Origin: Colwellia sp. D2M02
GTDB taxonomy: Bacteria; Pseudomonadota; Gammaproteobacteria; Enterobacterales; Alteromonadaceae
Assembly (NCBI RefSeq): GCF_018860755.1
Contig: NZ_JAHKPW010000058.1
Location: 149,714 to 201,805, forward strand
Length of the DNA stretch: 52,092 nucleotides
Reading direction: 5' to 3'
Shown here: positions 28,756 through 38,771 of the stretch, piece by piece
Position numbering within the stretch: position 1 is the stretch's first letter
How the letters are laid out: every line of letters begins with the position of its first letter
Made by a program: the position numbers and the translations under genes
Notes under the pieces: model-generated
What the model saw: the letters and a program-made list of their open reading frames with translations, nothing else
What the model was told of the DNA's origin: nothing
Databases searched by the model: none

Positions 28756-31560
28756 ATGAAGAACGCCATGAAAAAAATTTCTCTCTATCTACAACTCTTG
28801 TCTTTAAGCATATTGTTAGCTGCTTGTGATACCAAAGCACCAGTGGCAATTGAAGCTGTTGATACGTCAAGTAATATACAAGCCTTAGCTAAAGGATTTT
28901 CTGCGCACTGGCTAACGCCTCAAATTATTCTCTTACCTAAACAACAAACGAATAATCGTTACCAGTTAACTAAGCTAGCCGCTAATACTGTTGATACTGT
29001 GGCGTTAACGGCAACCACACTTCCAAAGAAATTAGCAGAAAAATTTCCACACCTTACTGGCTTTCAGTCTTATAAAGTAAATATAAGCAATGAGTTAGCT
29101 AAGCAGTGGCTTAAGCATTCACTCGTTATTACTTCATTGGATGCCGACAAACAACTAATCGCAGCAACGTATATACAAACAGGGGCTGTTATTGATGCCT
29201 TATATACCAGTGTAGACAACGATGCTGATGAAGTGACTGATTTAGGGGCAAACATTAGTGAGCAAGGCGTTAGTTTTAAATTATGGGCTCCAACGGCACA
29301 AGCAGTGTCTGTGCTATTGTTTGATGAAAACCTACAAGCCATGCCTAACGCTCAGCTAGCCATGATCGAAGATAGTAAAACAGGTGTTTGGCAAGTGACC
29401 ACAGGTGATGAGGCAAGTTATGCCTATTATCAATATCAGGTACGTGTTTATCACCCAGCGTCTAAAAAAGTAGAGACGCTACAGGTAACAGACCCATACT
29501 CGCTAAGTTTATCGGTTAATAGTGAGTACTCGCAGGTTGTTAATTTAAATGATGCTACAACTCAGCCAAGTCATTGGGCTGAACACAGCATACCCAGAGT
29601 AAAAAATATTGAAGATAATATTTTTTATGAAACCCATATTCGTGACTTTAGTGCTAACGATCCAAGTTTAACTAACCCTAAATTTAAAGGTAAATACAAG
29701 GCTTTTAGCGAAGAAAACTCTGATGGTATGCAGCATTTGAAGGCGCTACAGGCCTCGGGGTTAAATAATATTCATTTATTACCCACATACGATATAGCAA
29801 CGGTGAATGAAGAGGCGAGTCAGCATATTGATATGGCTGACAGTCTAGCGAAAGTGTGTACTATTGCCGCTAAAGCGAGTATTTGCCAACAAGACTATAA
29901 TGAGCAGCAAACGCTTAAATCGCTATTAAGTAGCTATGCAACTGACGGTAAAAAAGCGCAACAATTAGTGAGCGAATTACGAGCAGTTGATAACTATAAC
30001 TGGGGCTATGATCCTTTGCATTACACCGTGCCAGAGGGCAGTTATGCCGTTAATGCTCAAGGGGTTGCACGCTTAGTAGAATTTAGAGAAATGGTACAAA
30101 ATCTACATGAGCTAGGTTTTAGAGTGATCATGGATGTTGTTTATAATCATACTTATGCTTCAGGGTTAGATCCTAAATCGGTATTGGATAAAATAGTACC
30201 TAACTATTATCACCGTTTAGACCCACTAACAGGCGCTATTGAGCAGTCAACTTGTTGCGACAACACCGCGACAGAGCGTGTGATGATGGAAAAGCTGATG
30301 ATAGACTCTTTAGTGATTTGGGCACGTGATTATAAAATTGATGGTTTTCGTTTTGATTTAATGGGACATCAGCCTAAATCGGCAATGCTTAAGGCACGAG
30401 AAGCAGTGCGCAGTGTTGATAGTGATACCTATTTTTATGGTGAAGGTTGGAATTTTGGCGAAGTGGCTAATAACAACCAGTTTGTGCAAGCGAGCCAATT
30501 AGAGTTAGGCGGCAGTGAAATAGGCACTTTTTCAGACCGATTACGTGATGCCGTGCGCGGTGGTGGCAATAATACCCGTGCTACACAGGGCATTGGTAAC
30601 GGACTGCTAATGCAAGCTAATGAACTACAAACAACAGCGCAAAGCCAAGCAAGTTATGAGTTATTAATGAACCAATTACGTATTGGTTTAGCTGGAAATT
30701 TAGCGGATTTTCCGATCACGGATAAACAAGGTAGGCCATTATTAGGGAAAGATGTTCCTTATGGCGACCAACCAACAGGCTATGCTAAGGATCCTGCGGA
30801 TACGATTAATTATGTTTCTAAACACGATAATCAAACACTGTGGGACAATAGCCAATATCGACTAGCCTTTGATGTGTCAACGCAAGATAGAGTAAGAATG
30901 CACTTACAAAGCTTGTCATTTGCTTTATTTGCTCAAGGCATACCCTTTGTTCATATGGGCTCAGAGTTTATGCGTTCAAAATCATTTTTACGTGATAGCT
31001 ACGATTACGGTGACTGGTTTAATCGCGTGGATTTTTCAGCACAAGAAAATTACTATGACGTTGGCTTACCACCAGCAGAAAAAGATCAAGCTAACTGGCC
31101 GCTTATTCAGCAAGTGCTTTTAGGGCATGAAGGGCGAGATAAGGTTGACGCTGAAGATATTGCCTTTAGTAATCAAGTGTTTCAGCAAATGTTAGCGATA
31201 CGAATGAGTACGCCATTATTTAGACTAACCACAGCGCAAGAGATTATTGAACAAGTAAGCTTTTTAAATATTGCTGGTGCCAGCCAAGATGGCTTGTTAG
31301 TAATGCAAATAAAAAGCGGAGCGACACAGGAAAACAGCACTCTTGATGACAAACATAACTACCAAAGCGTTATAGTAATATTTAATATTAGTCCTAAAAC
31401 ACAGCGCTTTAGCTATAGTGGCGCAAGTACTTATATTTTACACCCACTACAGCAAGCAGGAATAGACGAGCAAGTTAAAGCCAGTAAAATCAGTGCCGAT
31501 GAGTTTGAGGTACCTGCTTTATCTAGCGCGGTATTTGTTAGTTTAAAAGCATTGCATTAA
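28756..31560 (+). CDS. pulA: Pullulanase-type alpha-1,6-glucosidase, lipoprotein
   Basis: A 934-residue lipoprotein debranching enzyme. Signal peptide II with lipobox LLAAC (Cys24), followed by Asp at +2. The N-terminal pullulanase domain leads to a CBM48 (GVSFKLWAPTAQAVSVLLFD, about 175-265) and then the GH13 barrel from about residue 290. The catalytic residues are Asp534 (GFRFDLMGH), Glu563 (FYGEGWNFGE) and Asp691 (SKHDNQTLWDN). GWNFGEVANN is typical of pullulanases. It cleaves alpha-1,6 branches of starch or glycogen-derived dextrins at the cell surface or in the periplasm, supplying linear dextrins to the divergent TonB receptor. Controlled by operators 4 and 5. ATG 28756 or 28768 could be the start. 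Confidence 0.9.
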   Translation: MKNAMKKISLYLQLLSLSILLAACDTKAPVAIEAVDTSSNIQALAKGFSAHWLTPQIILLPKQQTNNRYQLTKLAANTVDTVALTATTLPKKLAEKFPHLTGFQSYKVNISNELAKQWLKHSLVITSLDADKQLIAATYIQTGAVIDALYTSVDNDADEVTDLGANISEQGVSFKLWAPTAQAVSVLLFDENLQAMPNAQLAMIEDSKTGVWQVTTGDEASYAYYQYQVRVYHPASKKVETLQVTDPYSLSLSVNSEYSQVVNLNDATTQPSHWAEHSIPRVKNIEDNIFYETHIRDFSANDPSLTNPKFKGKYKAFSEENSDGMQHLKALQASGLNNIHLLPTYDIATVNEEASQHIDMADSLAKVCTIAAKASICQQDYNEQQTLKSLLSSYATDGKKAQQLVSELRAVDNYNWGYDPLHYTVPEGSYAVNAQGVARLVEFREMVQNLHELGFRVIMDVVYNHTYASGLDPKSVLDKIVPNYYHRLDPLTGAIEQSTCCDNTATERVMMEKLMIDSLVIWARDYKIDGFRFDLMGHQPKSAMLKAREAVRSVDSDTYFYGEGWNFGEVANNNQFVQASQLELGGSEIGTFSDRLRDAVRGGGNNTRATQGIGNGLLMQANELQTTAQSQASYELLMNQLRIGLAGNLADFPITDKQGRPLLGKDVPYGDQPTGYAKDPADTINYVSKHDNQTLWDNSQYRLAFDVSTQDRVRMHLQSLSFALFAQGIPFVHMGSEFMRSKSFLRDSYDYGDWFNRVDFSAQENYYDVGLPPAEKDQANWPLIQQVLLGHEGRDKVDAEDIAFSNQVFQQMLAIRMSTPLFRLTTAQEIIEQVSFLNIAGASQDGLLVMQIKSGATQENSTLDDKHNYQSVIVIFNISPKTQRFSYSGASTYILHPLQQAGIDEQVKASKISADEFEVPALSSAVFVSLKALH

Positions 31561-31670
31561 TACCTTACGCGAATACCTTAGCGCGTTAATAGCTTATGAG
31601 AATACCTTACGAGAGTTAATACCTTGGCACGTTAGCACCTAGGCACGTTAATACCAATAGATTAGAGTGC
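31561..31670 (+). repeat. Degenerate tandem repeats, unit like AATACCTTacgcGTTAAT
   Basis: ATACCTTA / ATACCTTG occurs at about 31560, 31571, 31600 and 31620, alternating with GCGTTAAT, GAGTTAAT and CACGTTAATACC. The arrangement looks like four or five decayed copies of a 20-30-bp unit. No gene or clear terminator is seen here. Confidence 0.6.
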
Positions 31671-31785
31671 TAGGTAACTCGAGTTCCGGTTATTAAGTTT
31701 TCATTATTATTTTTTTGAAATGATGCTAGGCTTTATTTTCAAGTAAACCTAAAATCAGGCTCAGTTATTTATTAAGGAGAATATT

Positions 31786-32139
31786 ATGTCTTACATTGAC
31801 GGCTTCATTGCAGCAGTTCCGACGATCAATAAAGATAAATACATTGAACATGCAAAACTTTCTGCCGTTGTTTTTAAGGAGCATGGCGCATTAAAAATAA
31901 TGGAAACGTGGGGAGATGACGTACCTGATGGCGAGTTAACTTCGTTCCCGCTGGCGGTGCAAAAAAAAGATGACGAAACGGTAGTTTTCTCTTGGGTAAC
32001 TTGGCCATCGAAAGAAGCGCGTAATGTTGGCTGGCAGGCGATTATGGAAGACCCAAGAATGCACCCTGACAATAATCCCATGCCATTTGACGGCAAGCGA
32101 TTAATTTATGGCGGTTTTGAGACACTTATTAGCGAGTAA
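31786..32139 (+). CDS. DUF1428 family protein (YbaA-like)
   Basis: A 117-residue cytoplasmic protein. MSYIDGFIAAVP at the start, METWGDDVPDGELTSFPLAV, and PMPFDGKRLIYGGFE at the end are the family signature. DUF1428 members adopt a dimeric ferredoxin-like fold; function is not established. AAGGAGAATATT precedes the ATG. It is monocistronic, followed by a strong terminator. Confidence 0.9.
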   Translation: MSYIDGFIAAVPTINKDKYIEHAKLSAVVFKEHGALKIMETWGDDVPDGELTSFPLAVQKKDDETVVFSWVTWPSKEARNVGWQAIMEDPRMHPDNNPMPFDGKRLIYGGFETLISE

Positions 32140-32207
32140 AGCTAACGGGTGCTTACAAGCTATAGTGTTGACTTGAAACAGTATAGCTTGTTGTTGAAGT
32201 CGCAATG

Positions 32208-32243
32208 AAAAAGGGACTGTTCTTATCAAACAGTCCCTTTTTT
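32208..32243 (+). terminator. Rho-independent terminator after the DUF1428 gene
   Basis: AAAGGGACTGTT and AACAGTCCCTTT form a 12-bp perfect stem with a short loop, followed by TTTTTT. Confidence 0.92.
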
Positions 32244-32264
32244 AATTAAGCTAAATTAGCTTGC

Positions 32265-32331
32265 TTTAACCTAACCTAACCTAACCTAATCTCACTTAAC
32301 TTAACTTAACTTAACTTAACTTAACTTAACT
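32265..32331. repeat. Pentamer tandem repeats: (CCTAA)n then (CTTAA)n
   Basis: Five units of AACCT around 32268-32290 pass through a short TCTCA spacer into seven units of CTTAA to 32331. The second part is the same pentamer, read on the other strand, as the array at 16545-16608. It lies between the DUF1428 terminator and the 3' end of the RND gene. Confidence 0.85.
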
Positions 32332-32410
32332 AGAACTAGCTAAGCTGGTTCGAGTGAGTGGCTAACTATCTATTACTTTAGTGCTGCTTCAGCGCTACTT
32401 TAGCGCCAAG

Positions 32411-35400
32411 TTACGCAATAACCTTTTCTCTTCTTTTCGCTAGCAATAAATAAAAGCTTGGCAGAATAAATAAAGTGAAAATAGTACCAATAAACATACC
32501 CGCCACTAAAATAATACCAATACTATTACGTGCTTCAGCGCCAGCACCAGTTACTAATACTAACGGGAAATGCCCCAGTATGGTCGCTGCTGTTGTCATT
32601 AATATAGGACGTAAACGCGTCGTTGCTGCTTCGGTTACCGCGGCTAATTTTGTTGCGCCATTTTCTTGTGCATGATTAGCAAACTCAACAATTAAAATAC
32701 CGTTCTTAGCAATTAAGCCAATTAAGGTAATTAGCCCTATTTGTGAGTAAATATTCATGGTGGTGAATTCAAGGTAAGAAATCAACAACGCACCTGATAA
32801 CGCCAAAGGTACACAACCTAGCAATACCACTAGAGGGTCTCTAAAGCTATTGAACTGTATGGTTAACACTAAAAATACAATCAGTGATGAAATAGCCAAT
32901 ACCATTAACAAGGTATTACCTTCTTTGCGTAACTGACGTGATTCACCAGCATAATCAATACTGTAGCCAACCGGCAACAACTCGCTTGCGGCATTTTCAA
33001 GTGCAGATAGCGCCGCCTCTTTATTTGAGCCTGGTGCAACACCACCAAATATTCTAAAAGAGTTTTGTTGAGCAAAGGTACCTAATTGACGAGGTACCGT
33101 TTTCCAGTTTAAATCAGCGACAGCTGAAACTGGCAGTAATTCACCTGTTGGCATTTTAATGTTGAGTGATAATAACGACTCAGTTTTACTGCGGATAGTA
33201 TCGTCTACAATTGGAATAACGCGATATGCTTTACCCTTAGCGTCGAAGCGGTTAACAAAGTTACTCGACAATAAAATGCCAAGCTGCTCACTGACATCCG
33301 CCAAATTCATGCCCAAATCAGCAATGCGTTGACGATTAAGTTTAAGTTCAACTTGCGGTAAATCAATTTTCAAATCAGTATCGGCAAAAAGAAATTGACC
33401 ACTACCAAAAGCGGCACCCACCAGTTGGTCAGCATACTGCTTCATTTCTGAATAAGGCTCAGATGACTTGACCACCATTTCTATTTCATACTGACCAGAT
33501 GTTGGCAGTGAACTTGGTAATAGCGGGAATAAGTTTAGCCCTGGGATTTGTGACAATTCACCGTACAAGCGCGGAATAAGTGCTTGGGCACTGTAGTCTC
33601 GCTCGCTTGGGTCAACTAACTCTAAACCACCAAAACCACCACTAGTGAAAACAACTTGCCATACTTGCTTGCCACCTTCTATTGTTTGTAGTTTTTCAAC
33701 AACTGGACCCATTTGTCCGACATTGTAGCTAAGTGATGAGTCAGGTGGCGATTGAACAGCAAAAAATATTCCAGACTGATCTTCAATGGGAGCTAATTCT
33801 TTTTTTGATTGCATATAAAAAGGCACGGCTAACATAGATACCACAAAAGCAATCAAAAATACTTGTCCTTGCCACTTAAAAATATGCCCTAAAAGGCGCG
33901 CATACTGATGCTGAACCTTTTCAAAAACATGGTTCACTTTTCGGGTTAACCAGCCTTCTTGACCACCTTTAGGTGAAACATAAGCACTCATAATAGGCGA
34001 CAGCGTTATGGCGACAATACCTGAAATAATAACGGCAATTGCTAGCGTAAAAGCAAACTCTTTAAATAGTACACCTGTTAAGCCGGATAAAAAGCCAATT
34101 GGTGCGTAAACTGCCGCGAGCGTTAATGTCATTGAAATAATAGGCACGAGCAGTTGTCGAGAGCTAGTTAATGCGGCATCAAACTTAGACATACCTTGGC
34201 GCATTAAGCGGGCAACGTTTTCAACCACAACAATGGCGTCATCAACCACTAAGCCGACAGAAAGTACAATAGCAAGTACCGTTAATAAGTTTAGCGAAAA
34301 GCCCATTAAGGCCATAGCGCCAATGGCACCTAAAATAGAAATAGGAATAGTGATTAATGGCACCATCGCACTTCTAAATGAACCCATTAGCATTAATACT
34401 ACAATGCCCACTAAAATAACGGTTTCGATTAAGGTAGTGAAAATTTCTTCTAAAGCACTGCGCATGTAAAGCGTGCCGTCGTAGGCATAGTCAATAGAAA
34501 TACCGTGCGGTAGAGTTTTATTTAACTCATCAACCTTTTCATAGAGGCGATCGCCAATGGCTATTTCGTTGGCACCAGGTAGAGGCCAAATAGAAATATA
34601 AACCGCGTCATTGTGATTTAACCTAGCAGTAACGCTAGCGTCTTCTGCTGCGAGTTCAACACGGGCAATATCTTTAAGGTAAACGGTGGCACCGTCTATT
34701 TCAGCTACCACTAAGTCCTGAAATTCGCTAACTGTGCTTAACTGAGTGTTTGCAACAATATCAATGCGTTGATTATTGTTTTCAGCATAACCCATGGTGG
34801 CAATAGTATTGTTGGTTGCCAGCGCTTGATAAACCTCTTTTGCGCTTAAATTAAACACATTTAGTGAGTCTGCATCTAACCAAATACGCATTGCTGGCGT
34901 TCTTGCGCCTTCAATGCCAACCCGTTGTACACCTTCAATAGCATTTAAAATAGGGTTAACTTGACGGGTTAAATAGTCGGTAATTTTTGACAAATCATTA
35001 CCGTTAGAATGTACGTTTAAATAAAATACGGCAAAAGGTCTGTCGGCACGACTCACCGACACTACAGGGTCTTGCGATCCTGCTGGTAATTCAAAGCGTA
35101 TTTGACTTAAACGTGAGCTTAGCTCAGCAAGTGCACGAGTACTATCTTGATTGAGGTTAAGCCACGCGGTAACGGTACTGCTACCCGAGGTACTAACCGA
35201 GTCAACATACTCAACCCCAGGAACGGTGGCAGCTACGCGCTCAATAGGCTCAGTCACAAAACCTTGCACTACATCGGCAGAAGCACCAATGTAGTAGGTA
35301 TTTATTACTAAAGAAGCGCTCTCAATTTTTGGAAACTGTAAAACTGGAATTTTATTCGCAGCCCATAAACCCGCAATACAAATAATAAGCGAGAGTACAA

Positions 35401-35458
35401 TAGCAACAACGGGGCGGCGAACAAAAATGTCCATAACAGAAGCTTTACTTTGCGTCAT
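32411..35458 (-). CDS. RND efflux permease, HAE1 (AcrB/MexF-type) family
   Basis: A 1015-residue inner-membrane proton-driven pump, the usual size of the family, with 12 TM helices and two large periplasmic loops. The proton-relay residues are present: Asp406 and Asp407 in VGLVVDDAIVVVEN, and Lys918 in GLIAKNGILIVEF. AGGGAATATC precedes the ATG. It is the last gene of a minus-strand operon TetR-MFP-RND, 9 bases after the adaptor gene. No TolC-type channel is in the window, so it must share one encoded elsewhere. Export of drugs or toxic compounds is inferred; the substrate is unknown. Confidence 0.93.
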   Translation of the reverse strand: MTQSKASVMDIFVRRPVVAIVLSLIICIAGLWAANKIPVLQFPKIESASLVINTYYIGASADVVQGFVTEPIERVAATVPGVEYVDSVSTSGSSTVTAWLNLNQDSTRALAELSSRLSQIRFELPAGSQDPVVSVSRADRPFAVFYLNVHSNGNDLSKITDYLTRQVNPILNAIEGVQRVGIEGARTPAMRIWLDADSLNVFNLSAKEVYQALATNNTIATMGYAENNNQRIDIVANTQLSTVSEFQDLVVAEIDGATVYLKDIARVELAAEDASVTARLNHNDAVYISIWPLPGANEIAIGDRLYEKVDELNKTLPHGISIDYAYDGTLYMRSALEEIFTTLIETVILVGIVVLMLMGSFRSAMVPLITIPISILGAIGAMALMGFSLNLLTVLAIVLSVGLVVDDAIVVVENVARLMRQGMSKFDAALTSSRQLLVPIISMTLTLAAVYAPIGFLSGLTGVLFKEFAFTLAIAVIISGIVAITLSPIMSAYVSPKGGQEGWLTRKVNHVFEKVQHQYARLLGHIFKWQGQVFLIAFVVSMLAVPFYMQSKKELAPIEDQSGIFFAVQSPPDSSLSYNVGQMGPVVEKLQTIEGGKQVWQVVFTSGGFGGLELVDPSERDYSAQALIPRLYGELSQIPGLNLFPLLPSSLPTSGQYEIEMVVKSSEPYSEMKQYADQLVGAAFGSGQFLFADTDLKIDLPQVELKLNRQRIADLGMNLADVSEQLGILLSSNFVNRFDAKGKAYRVIPIVDDTIRSKTESLLSLNIKMPTGELLPVSAVADLNWKTVPRQLGTFAQQNSFRIFGGVAPGSNKEAALSALENAASELLPVGYSIDYAGESRQLRKEGNTLLMVLAISSLIVFLVLTIQFNSFRDPLVVLLGCVPLALSGALLISYLEFTTMNIYSQIGLITLIGLIAKNGILIVEFANHAQENGATKLAAVTEAATTRLRPILMTTAATILGHFPLVLVTGAGAEARNSIGIILVAGMFIGTIFTLFILPSFYLLLAKRREKVIA

Positions 35459-35467
35459 GATATTCCC

Positions 35468-36580
35468 TTATTTGTCTGCAATAACAAGTGCTTCTTCAGA
35501 AGCTGCAACGTAGGTTTTCATACCCGGAAATAACTTGAATGACCCTTTACTCGCAATAAGCTGACCTTGTTTAAGCCCTGAGGTGATCATAACTTGATCG
35601 CCTTGACGAGCGCCTACTTCAACCTTCACTTGCTGTGCGCGATAAGACTCACCATTTTCTTCAAGCTCTAACACAAAAACATAAGTGCCTAAAGGATCAC
35701 GTTTAATCGCTAAATCAGGAACACTATTCACTAAAGCGCTAGCCGTTGTTGGTGCTTTGACCGTAACTAATGTATTCGGCTTTAACGATAATGTTGCTGA
35801 TGGTAATTGTGCACGATATTTTAAATTACGTGATGCGTGAGAAAGTTGTGGGTCAATAGCAATAATTTCAGCTTCAAAAACATTGCTGTCATTGGTTGGG
35901 TTAATTAAGTGTATTTGTACGGTAGAGCCGAGAGTTAACTCTTGGTAAAACTGCGGCAAATAAAAGTCTATCCACGTAAACTCGTTAACTCCCACTAACT
36001 GCAATACTTGGCTGTTATTCTCTAAATATTGACCGACTTCTAAATTATGAATTCCTACGGTGGCATCAAACGGAGCAGTAAGCTCTTTTTTAGCAATAGC
36101 GGTTTTCAGTACGGCAATGGTTGATTTAGCAATTTGCACATTAGCTTGTGCTTGATCGACAAGATCTTCACTAATTTCTTTATTTTTTTGTAGCCTAATA
36201 TAACGATTTAATGTTTGTTGGTTTAGCGTTAATGTTGCTTGTGCAGCCAGTAATTTTGCATCTTCATCGCGGTGGTCGAGTTCAAGTAAAATTTGCCCCT
36301 TTTTAACACGACTACCCGATGGTGCATTCAATTTAGTAATTTGCCCTGCAAGCTCATTATTAAGGGTTAATGTTCTAAATGCTTGCACTTCACCATTTAC
36401 TTGTACTCTGTCTTGGTAGGTTATGGTGTCAACGGTAACAGCGGTTACAACGGCTGCTGGCTCAGGCATACTTGCACCTTGGGCCGCGGTTGCTGCTTGT
36501 AATGACGATTTATAGCTATACAAACCAAAGACGACAGCGGCGAGTACTACTGCCACAATTATCCATCTTAATATATTCAT
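35468..36580 (-). CDS. RND periplasmic adaptor (membrane fusion protein)
   Basis: A 370-residue protein anchored by an N-terminal TM (about 5-24). It has a split lipoyl domain (VNGEVQAFRTLTLNNELAG ... FDATVGIHNLEVGQYLENN), a short alpha-hairpin (about 105-165), and beta-barrel and membrane-proximal domains. It connects the permease encoded downstream to an outer-membrane channel. ATG 36580 is chosen with GGAA upstream; a TTG codon directly before it is the other option. The gene lies 80 bases after the TetR gene. Confidence 0.92.
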   Translation of the reverse strand: MNILRWIIVAVVLAAVVFGLYSYKSSLQAATAAQGASMPEPAAVVTAVTVDTITYQDRVQVNGEVQAFRTLTLNNELAGQITKLNAPSGSRVKKGQILLELDHRDEDAKLLAAQATLTLNQQTLNRYIRLQKNKEISEDLVDQAQANVQIAKSTIAVLKTAIAKKELTAPFDATVGIHNLEVGQYLENNSQVLQLVGVNEFTWIDFYLPQFYQELTLGSTVQIHLINPTNDSNVFEAEIIAIDPQLSHASRNLKYRAQLPSATLSLKPNTLVTVKAPTTASALVNSVPDLAIKRDPLGTYVFVLELEENGESYRAQQVKVEVGARQGDQVMITSGLKQGQLIASKGSFKLFPGMKTYVAASEEALVIADK

Positions 36581-36660
36581 CAATGTTCCTTTATAGTGTT
36601 TGAACGTATGTTATACGCGTGTCATAAGTGTTGTTAATTGGTCTTCAATGATTGTAAGTA

Positions 36661-37383
36661 TTATCGTAGTCCATGTTTGACTAAGCACTCACAAGTTTTG
36701 GTTATATCTTCTTTACTGACTTTAACTTGCCAGTCAAAGGTGTTTATTAAGCGCTGTAAACTGCGGATATGAACATTGTCAGGCTCTAACGCTGGTAAGC
36801 ACTCTTCGTCGATAACTTCTTGCTCTTTGCTGCGGTTGTGATGCAAGCGTACGGTATAAAAATAGCCAACCGCTAACGCCCAAGATGATAAGTTAATTTC
36901 TTCAATATCACGCTCGCCTGAGATTAATTCACCTGAATCTGCCGCTGCTTGTAAAAAGCTTTTAAAGGTACCATCGCAGGTTTGGCATCCCTCAATCATG
37001 CTATTAAGCCAGCGTGTTGAGCTGCGTTTCATGATTGCACGGGTATTTACAATGCTTTCTAATTGGTCATCAAAGCTATACATTCTTACTTTTGAAAAAT
37101 CTAATAAGCTGATAGCAATAATGCGCTCAGGTGTTGTCAGTGGTAATGAAAGTACTTGCTTAAATACACGTCGCCGCTCTTGATACATTTTGGTAGCGAG
37201 TGCAATTAATACATCTTCTTTACATTGGACAAATTTATAGACAGACCCCATTGAGAGCGAGGCTAATTTGGCAATAGCCGACATTGAAAAATCTAATAAG
37301 CTACTTTCTTCAATAGCGGTGACTGCAGCAAGTAAAATTAATCTTTCTTGCTCTTCAGGGCTAAAACGTGGAGCTGGCGCCAT
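36661..37383 (-). CDS. TetR/AcrR-family transcriptional regulator
   Basis: A 240-residue repressor. The N-terminal helix-turn-helix (about 24-52: FSMSAIAKLASLSMGSVYKFVQCKEDVLIALA) is the TetR signature. The C-terminal ligand domain is unclassified and includes a pair of Cys (SMIEGCQTCDGTF). It is the first gene of the efflux operon and so probably controls it from the promoter region upstream. No dyad stood out clearly enough to call an operator. Confidence 0.88.
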   Translation of the reverse strand: MAPAPRFSPEEQERLILLAAVTAIEESSLLDFSMSAIAKLASLSMGSVYKFVQCKEDVLIALATKMYQERRRVFKQVLSLPLTTPERIIAISLLDFSKVRMYSFDDQLESIVNTRAIMKRSSTRWLNSMIEGCQTCDGTFKSFLQAAADSGELISGERDIEEINLSSWALAVGYFYTVRLHHNRSKEQEVIDEECLPALEPDNVHIRSLQRLINTFDWQVKVSKEDITKTCECLVKHGLR

Positions 37384-37896
37384 AATAAACCTGTTATTTT
37401 ATGTTGTGAAATTGTATTCGAATGATATTCAAACGCTATTTTAATCTTTAAATGAATAAGATCAAGCGCTATTTTCATCATTAATCGCGTTGGGCTCATT
37501 TGCAATAGGCTTGCTATTAGCGCATAAATCCGCCTTGCTAGTGTTGAAGGTTTCTAGCTTGAGAGCGAAGTCTGCATTATTTTTTAAGAGGAGTAGGTTA
37601 TTGAACCTATCAACCCTATTAAGCCGAATTAAGGTTATTGAAATATTTCAGTGACTTTTACGTTAAGAACTCAAAACAAAAAAGATAATTTTTAATGGTA
37701 TGACGCACTTATCGCTTATTAATGACCTTATTTGTGAATGATTTAATTTACTTCATTGAGCTTATTAAACCGCTTATCCTCTTTTTTGTCCGTTAATCAT
37801 ATAGTTGGGAAGTATCGTAGTTGAATTCTTTATAGTTTATTGCAAGCCAAGCGGAGAAAGCGCTTGCGTAACCGAATAAACTTTTTAAGGAGGCTT
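37384..37896. other. 513-base intergenic region between divergent tetR and outer-membrane protein genes
   Basis: No convincing gene. It contains a 12-bp palindrome TGAAATATTTCA at 37639-37650 and a long AT-rich stretch before the plus-strand gene. It should hold both divergent promoters, but none is clear by eye. Confidence 0.5.
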
Positions 37897-38592
37897 ATGA
37901 TGCCAAGTACCCTAATGACAACCAATAAATCAGTTAATAATACTTTTAATAAAGCAGCTAAAAAGCGAGTTACTATAATGTTGGCTGTTTTGCTAAGCAC
38001 AGGATTGCCAACTGTTTGTGCCGCTGAAACTCTGAAAGGCTCTGTTGCAAGTGCTGCAACTGGGCTTAGTTTATACGAAGGCGTTTCAATTGATTTTCAA
38101 CGCGCAGGAATTAAAGGGGTATTTGATAGCTCTGGGGTTGTTTCAGGCATAGGTATAAATTATCAAACTAAGTTGATGCAATTAACTCGAGATACCGAGC
38201 AGGTTAATTTATACGGGCGTATTAATTATCAGCTTAATCAAGGGGAGCAAAATAAAAGCTTAACCCAAAGTGAAATTACGATGGGCGTTAATTGGGCGTA
38301 TTCAGGCCGCGTACATTACTACGTTGAAAGCTCGCTAATGAAGCAGCAAGTTGACTCAGCTGAAGATAATTATTCCGAGCTTTTTGAATTGGCTCGTATA
38401 GGGACTCGGTATAATTTTTATCAAGATAACGCCATTAATATAGCGCTAGAATATCGAGATGGCGTAGATAAGGAATTGGGATACCGTATCGCATTAGAAG
38501 CGATTAATGGGCAATACGTATCGTCGAGTATTGGTTATCAAAGTGTTGGTGACAATCAAGTATTATTTCTTTCGCTGCAATCTGCATTTTAG
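37897..38592 (+). CDS. Small outer-membrane beta-barrel protein, YfaZ-like shape
   Basis: A 231-residue exported protein of unknown function. The start at 37897 is set by AAGGAGG at 37887-37893; an upstream in-frame extension of 19 Arg-rich residues is unlikely. A long n-region and hydrophobic core (IMLAVLLSTGLPTVCA) end near residue 46 at AA-ETL. The mature part is made of alternating strands (INYQTKLMQLTR, RINYQLNQ, VHYYVESSLM, IALEYRDG) and ends in Phe (LQSAF), as outer-membrane barrels do. It resembles YfaZ-type proteins in size and layout, but I do not claim homology. It is the last gene before the integron cassette array. Confidence 0.65.
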   Translation: MMPSTLMTTNKSVNNTFNKAAKKRVTIMLAVLLSTGLPTVCAAETLKGSVASAATGLSLYEGVSIDFQRAGIKGVFDSSGVVSGIGINYQTKLMQLTRDTEQVNLYGRINYQLNQGEQNKSLTQSEITMGVNWAYSGRVHYYVESSLMKQQVDSAEDNYSELFELARIGTRYNFYQDNAINIALEYRDGVDKELGYRIALEAINGQYVSSSIGYQSVGDNQVLFLSLQSAF

Positions 38593-38700
38593 TTTCATGC
38601 TTGAAATAAGGCAAAATGCACGCTTTCTACAGAATGTTATGGTTGTTAGCTAATATAGGCATAACTCATTGATTCAGTGTGATTACTCGTATAGAGTTGT

Positions 38701-38771
38701 TAACAATTAATTTTACGGGGAAATAGTGCAGCTAGAAAAGAGCGCATTTTTCCTCCTAATAAACTGTTATG
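38701..38771 (+). repeat. Degenerate attC (or attI-like) site at the left edge of the array
   Basis: TAACAATTAATTTTACGG aligns with the attC start TAACAAG...AACGG. CATTTTTCCTCCTAAT aligns with the attC 3' arm ATTTTTCCGCTTAAG, and GTTATGT at 38765-38771 is a good recombination 7-mer. The central CAGTTGGC/GCCAAC arms are decayed. The first cassette starts directly after it. Confidence 0.6.

Noticed and set aside
32265-32300. CCTAA repeats as a telomere-like element
   Set aside because: They are short, change into CTTAA units and lie between ordinary bacterial genes.
37840-38592. Gene left of the array as the missing integron integrase
   Set aside because: The product has a signal peptide, beta-strand pattern and C-terminal Phe of an outer-membrane protein; no tyrosine recombinase motifs are present.
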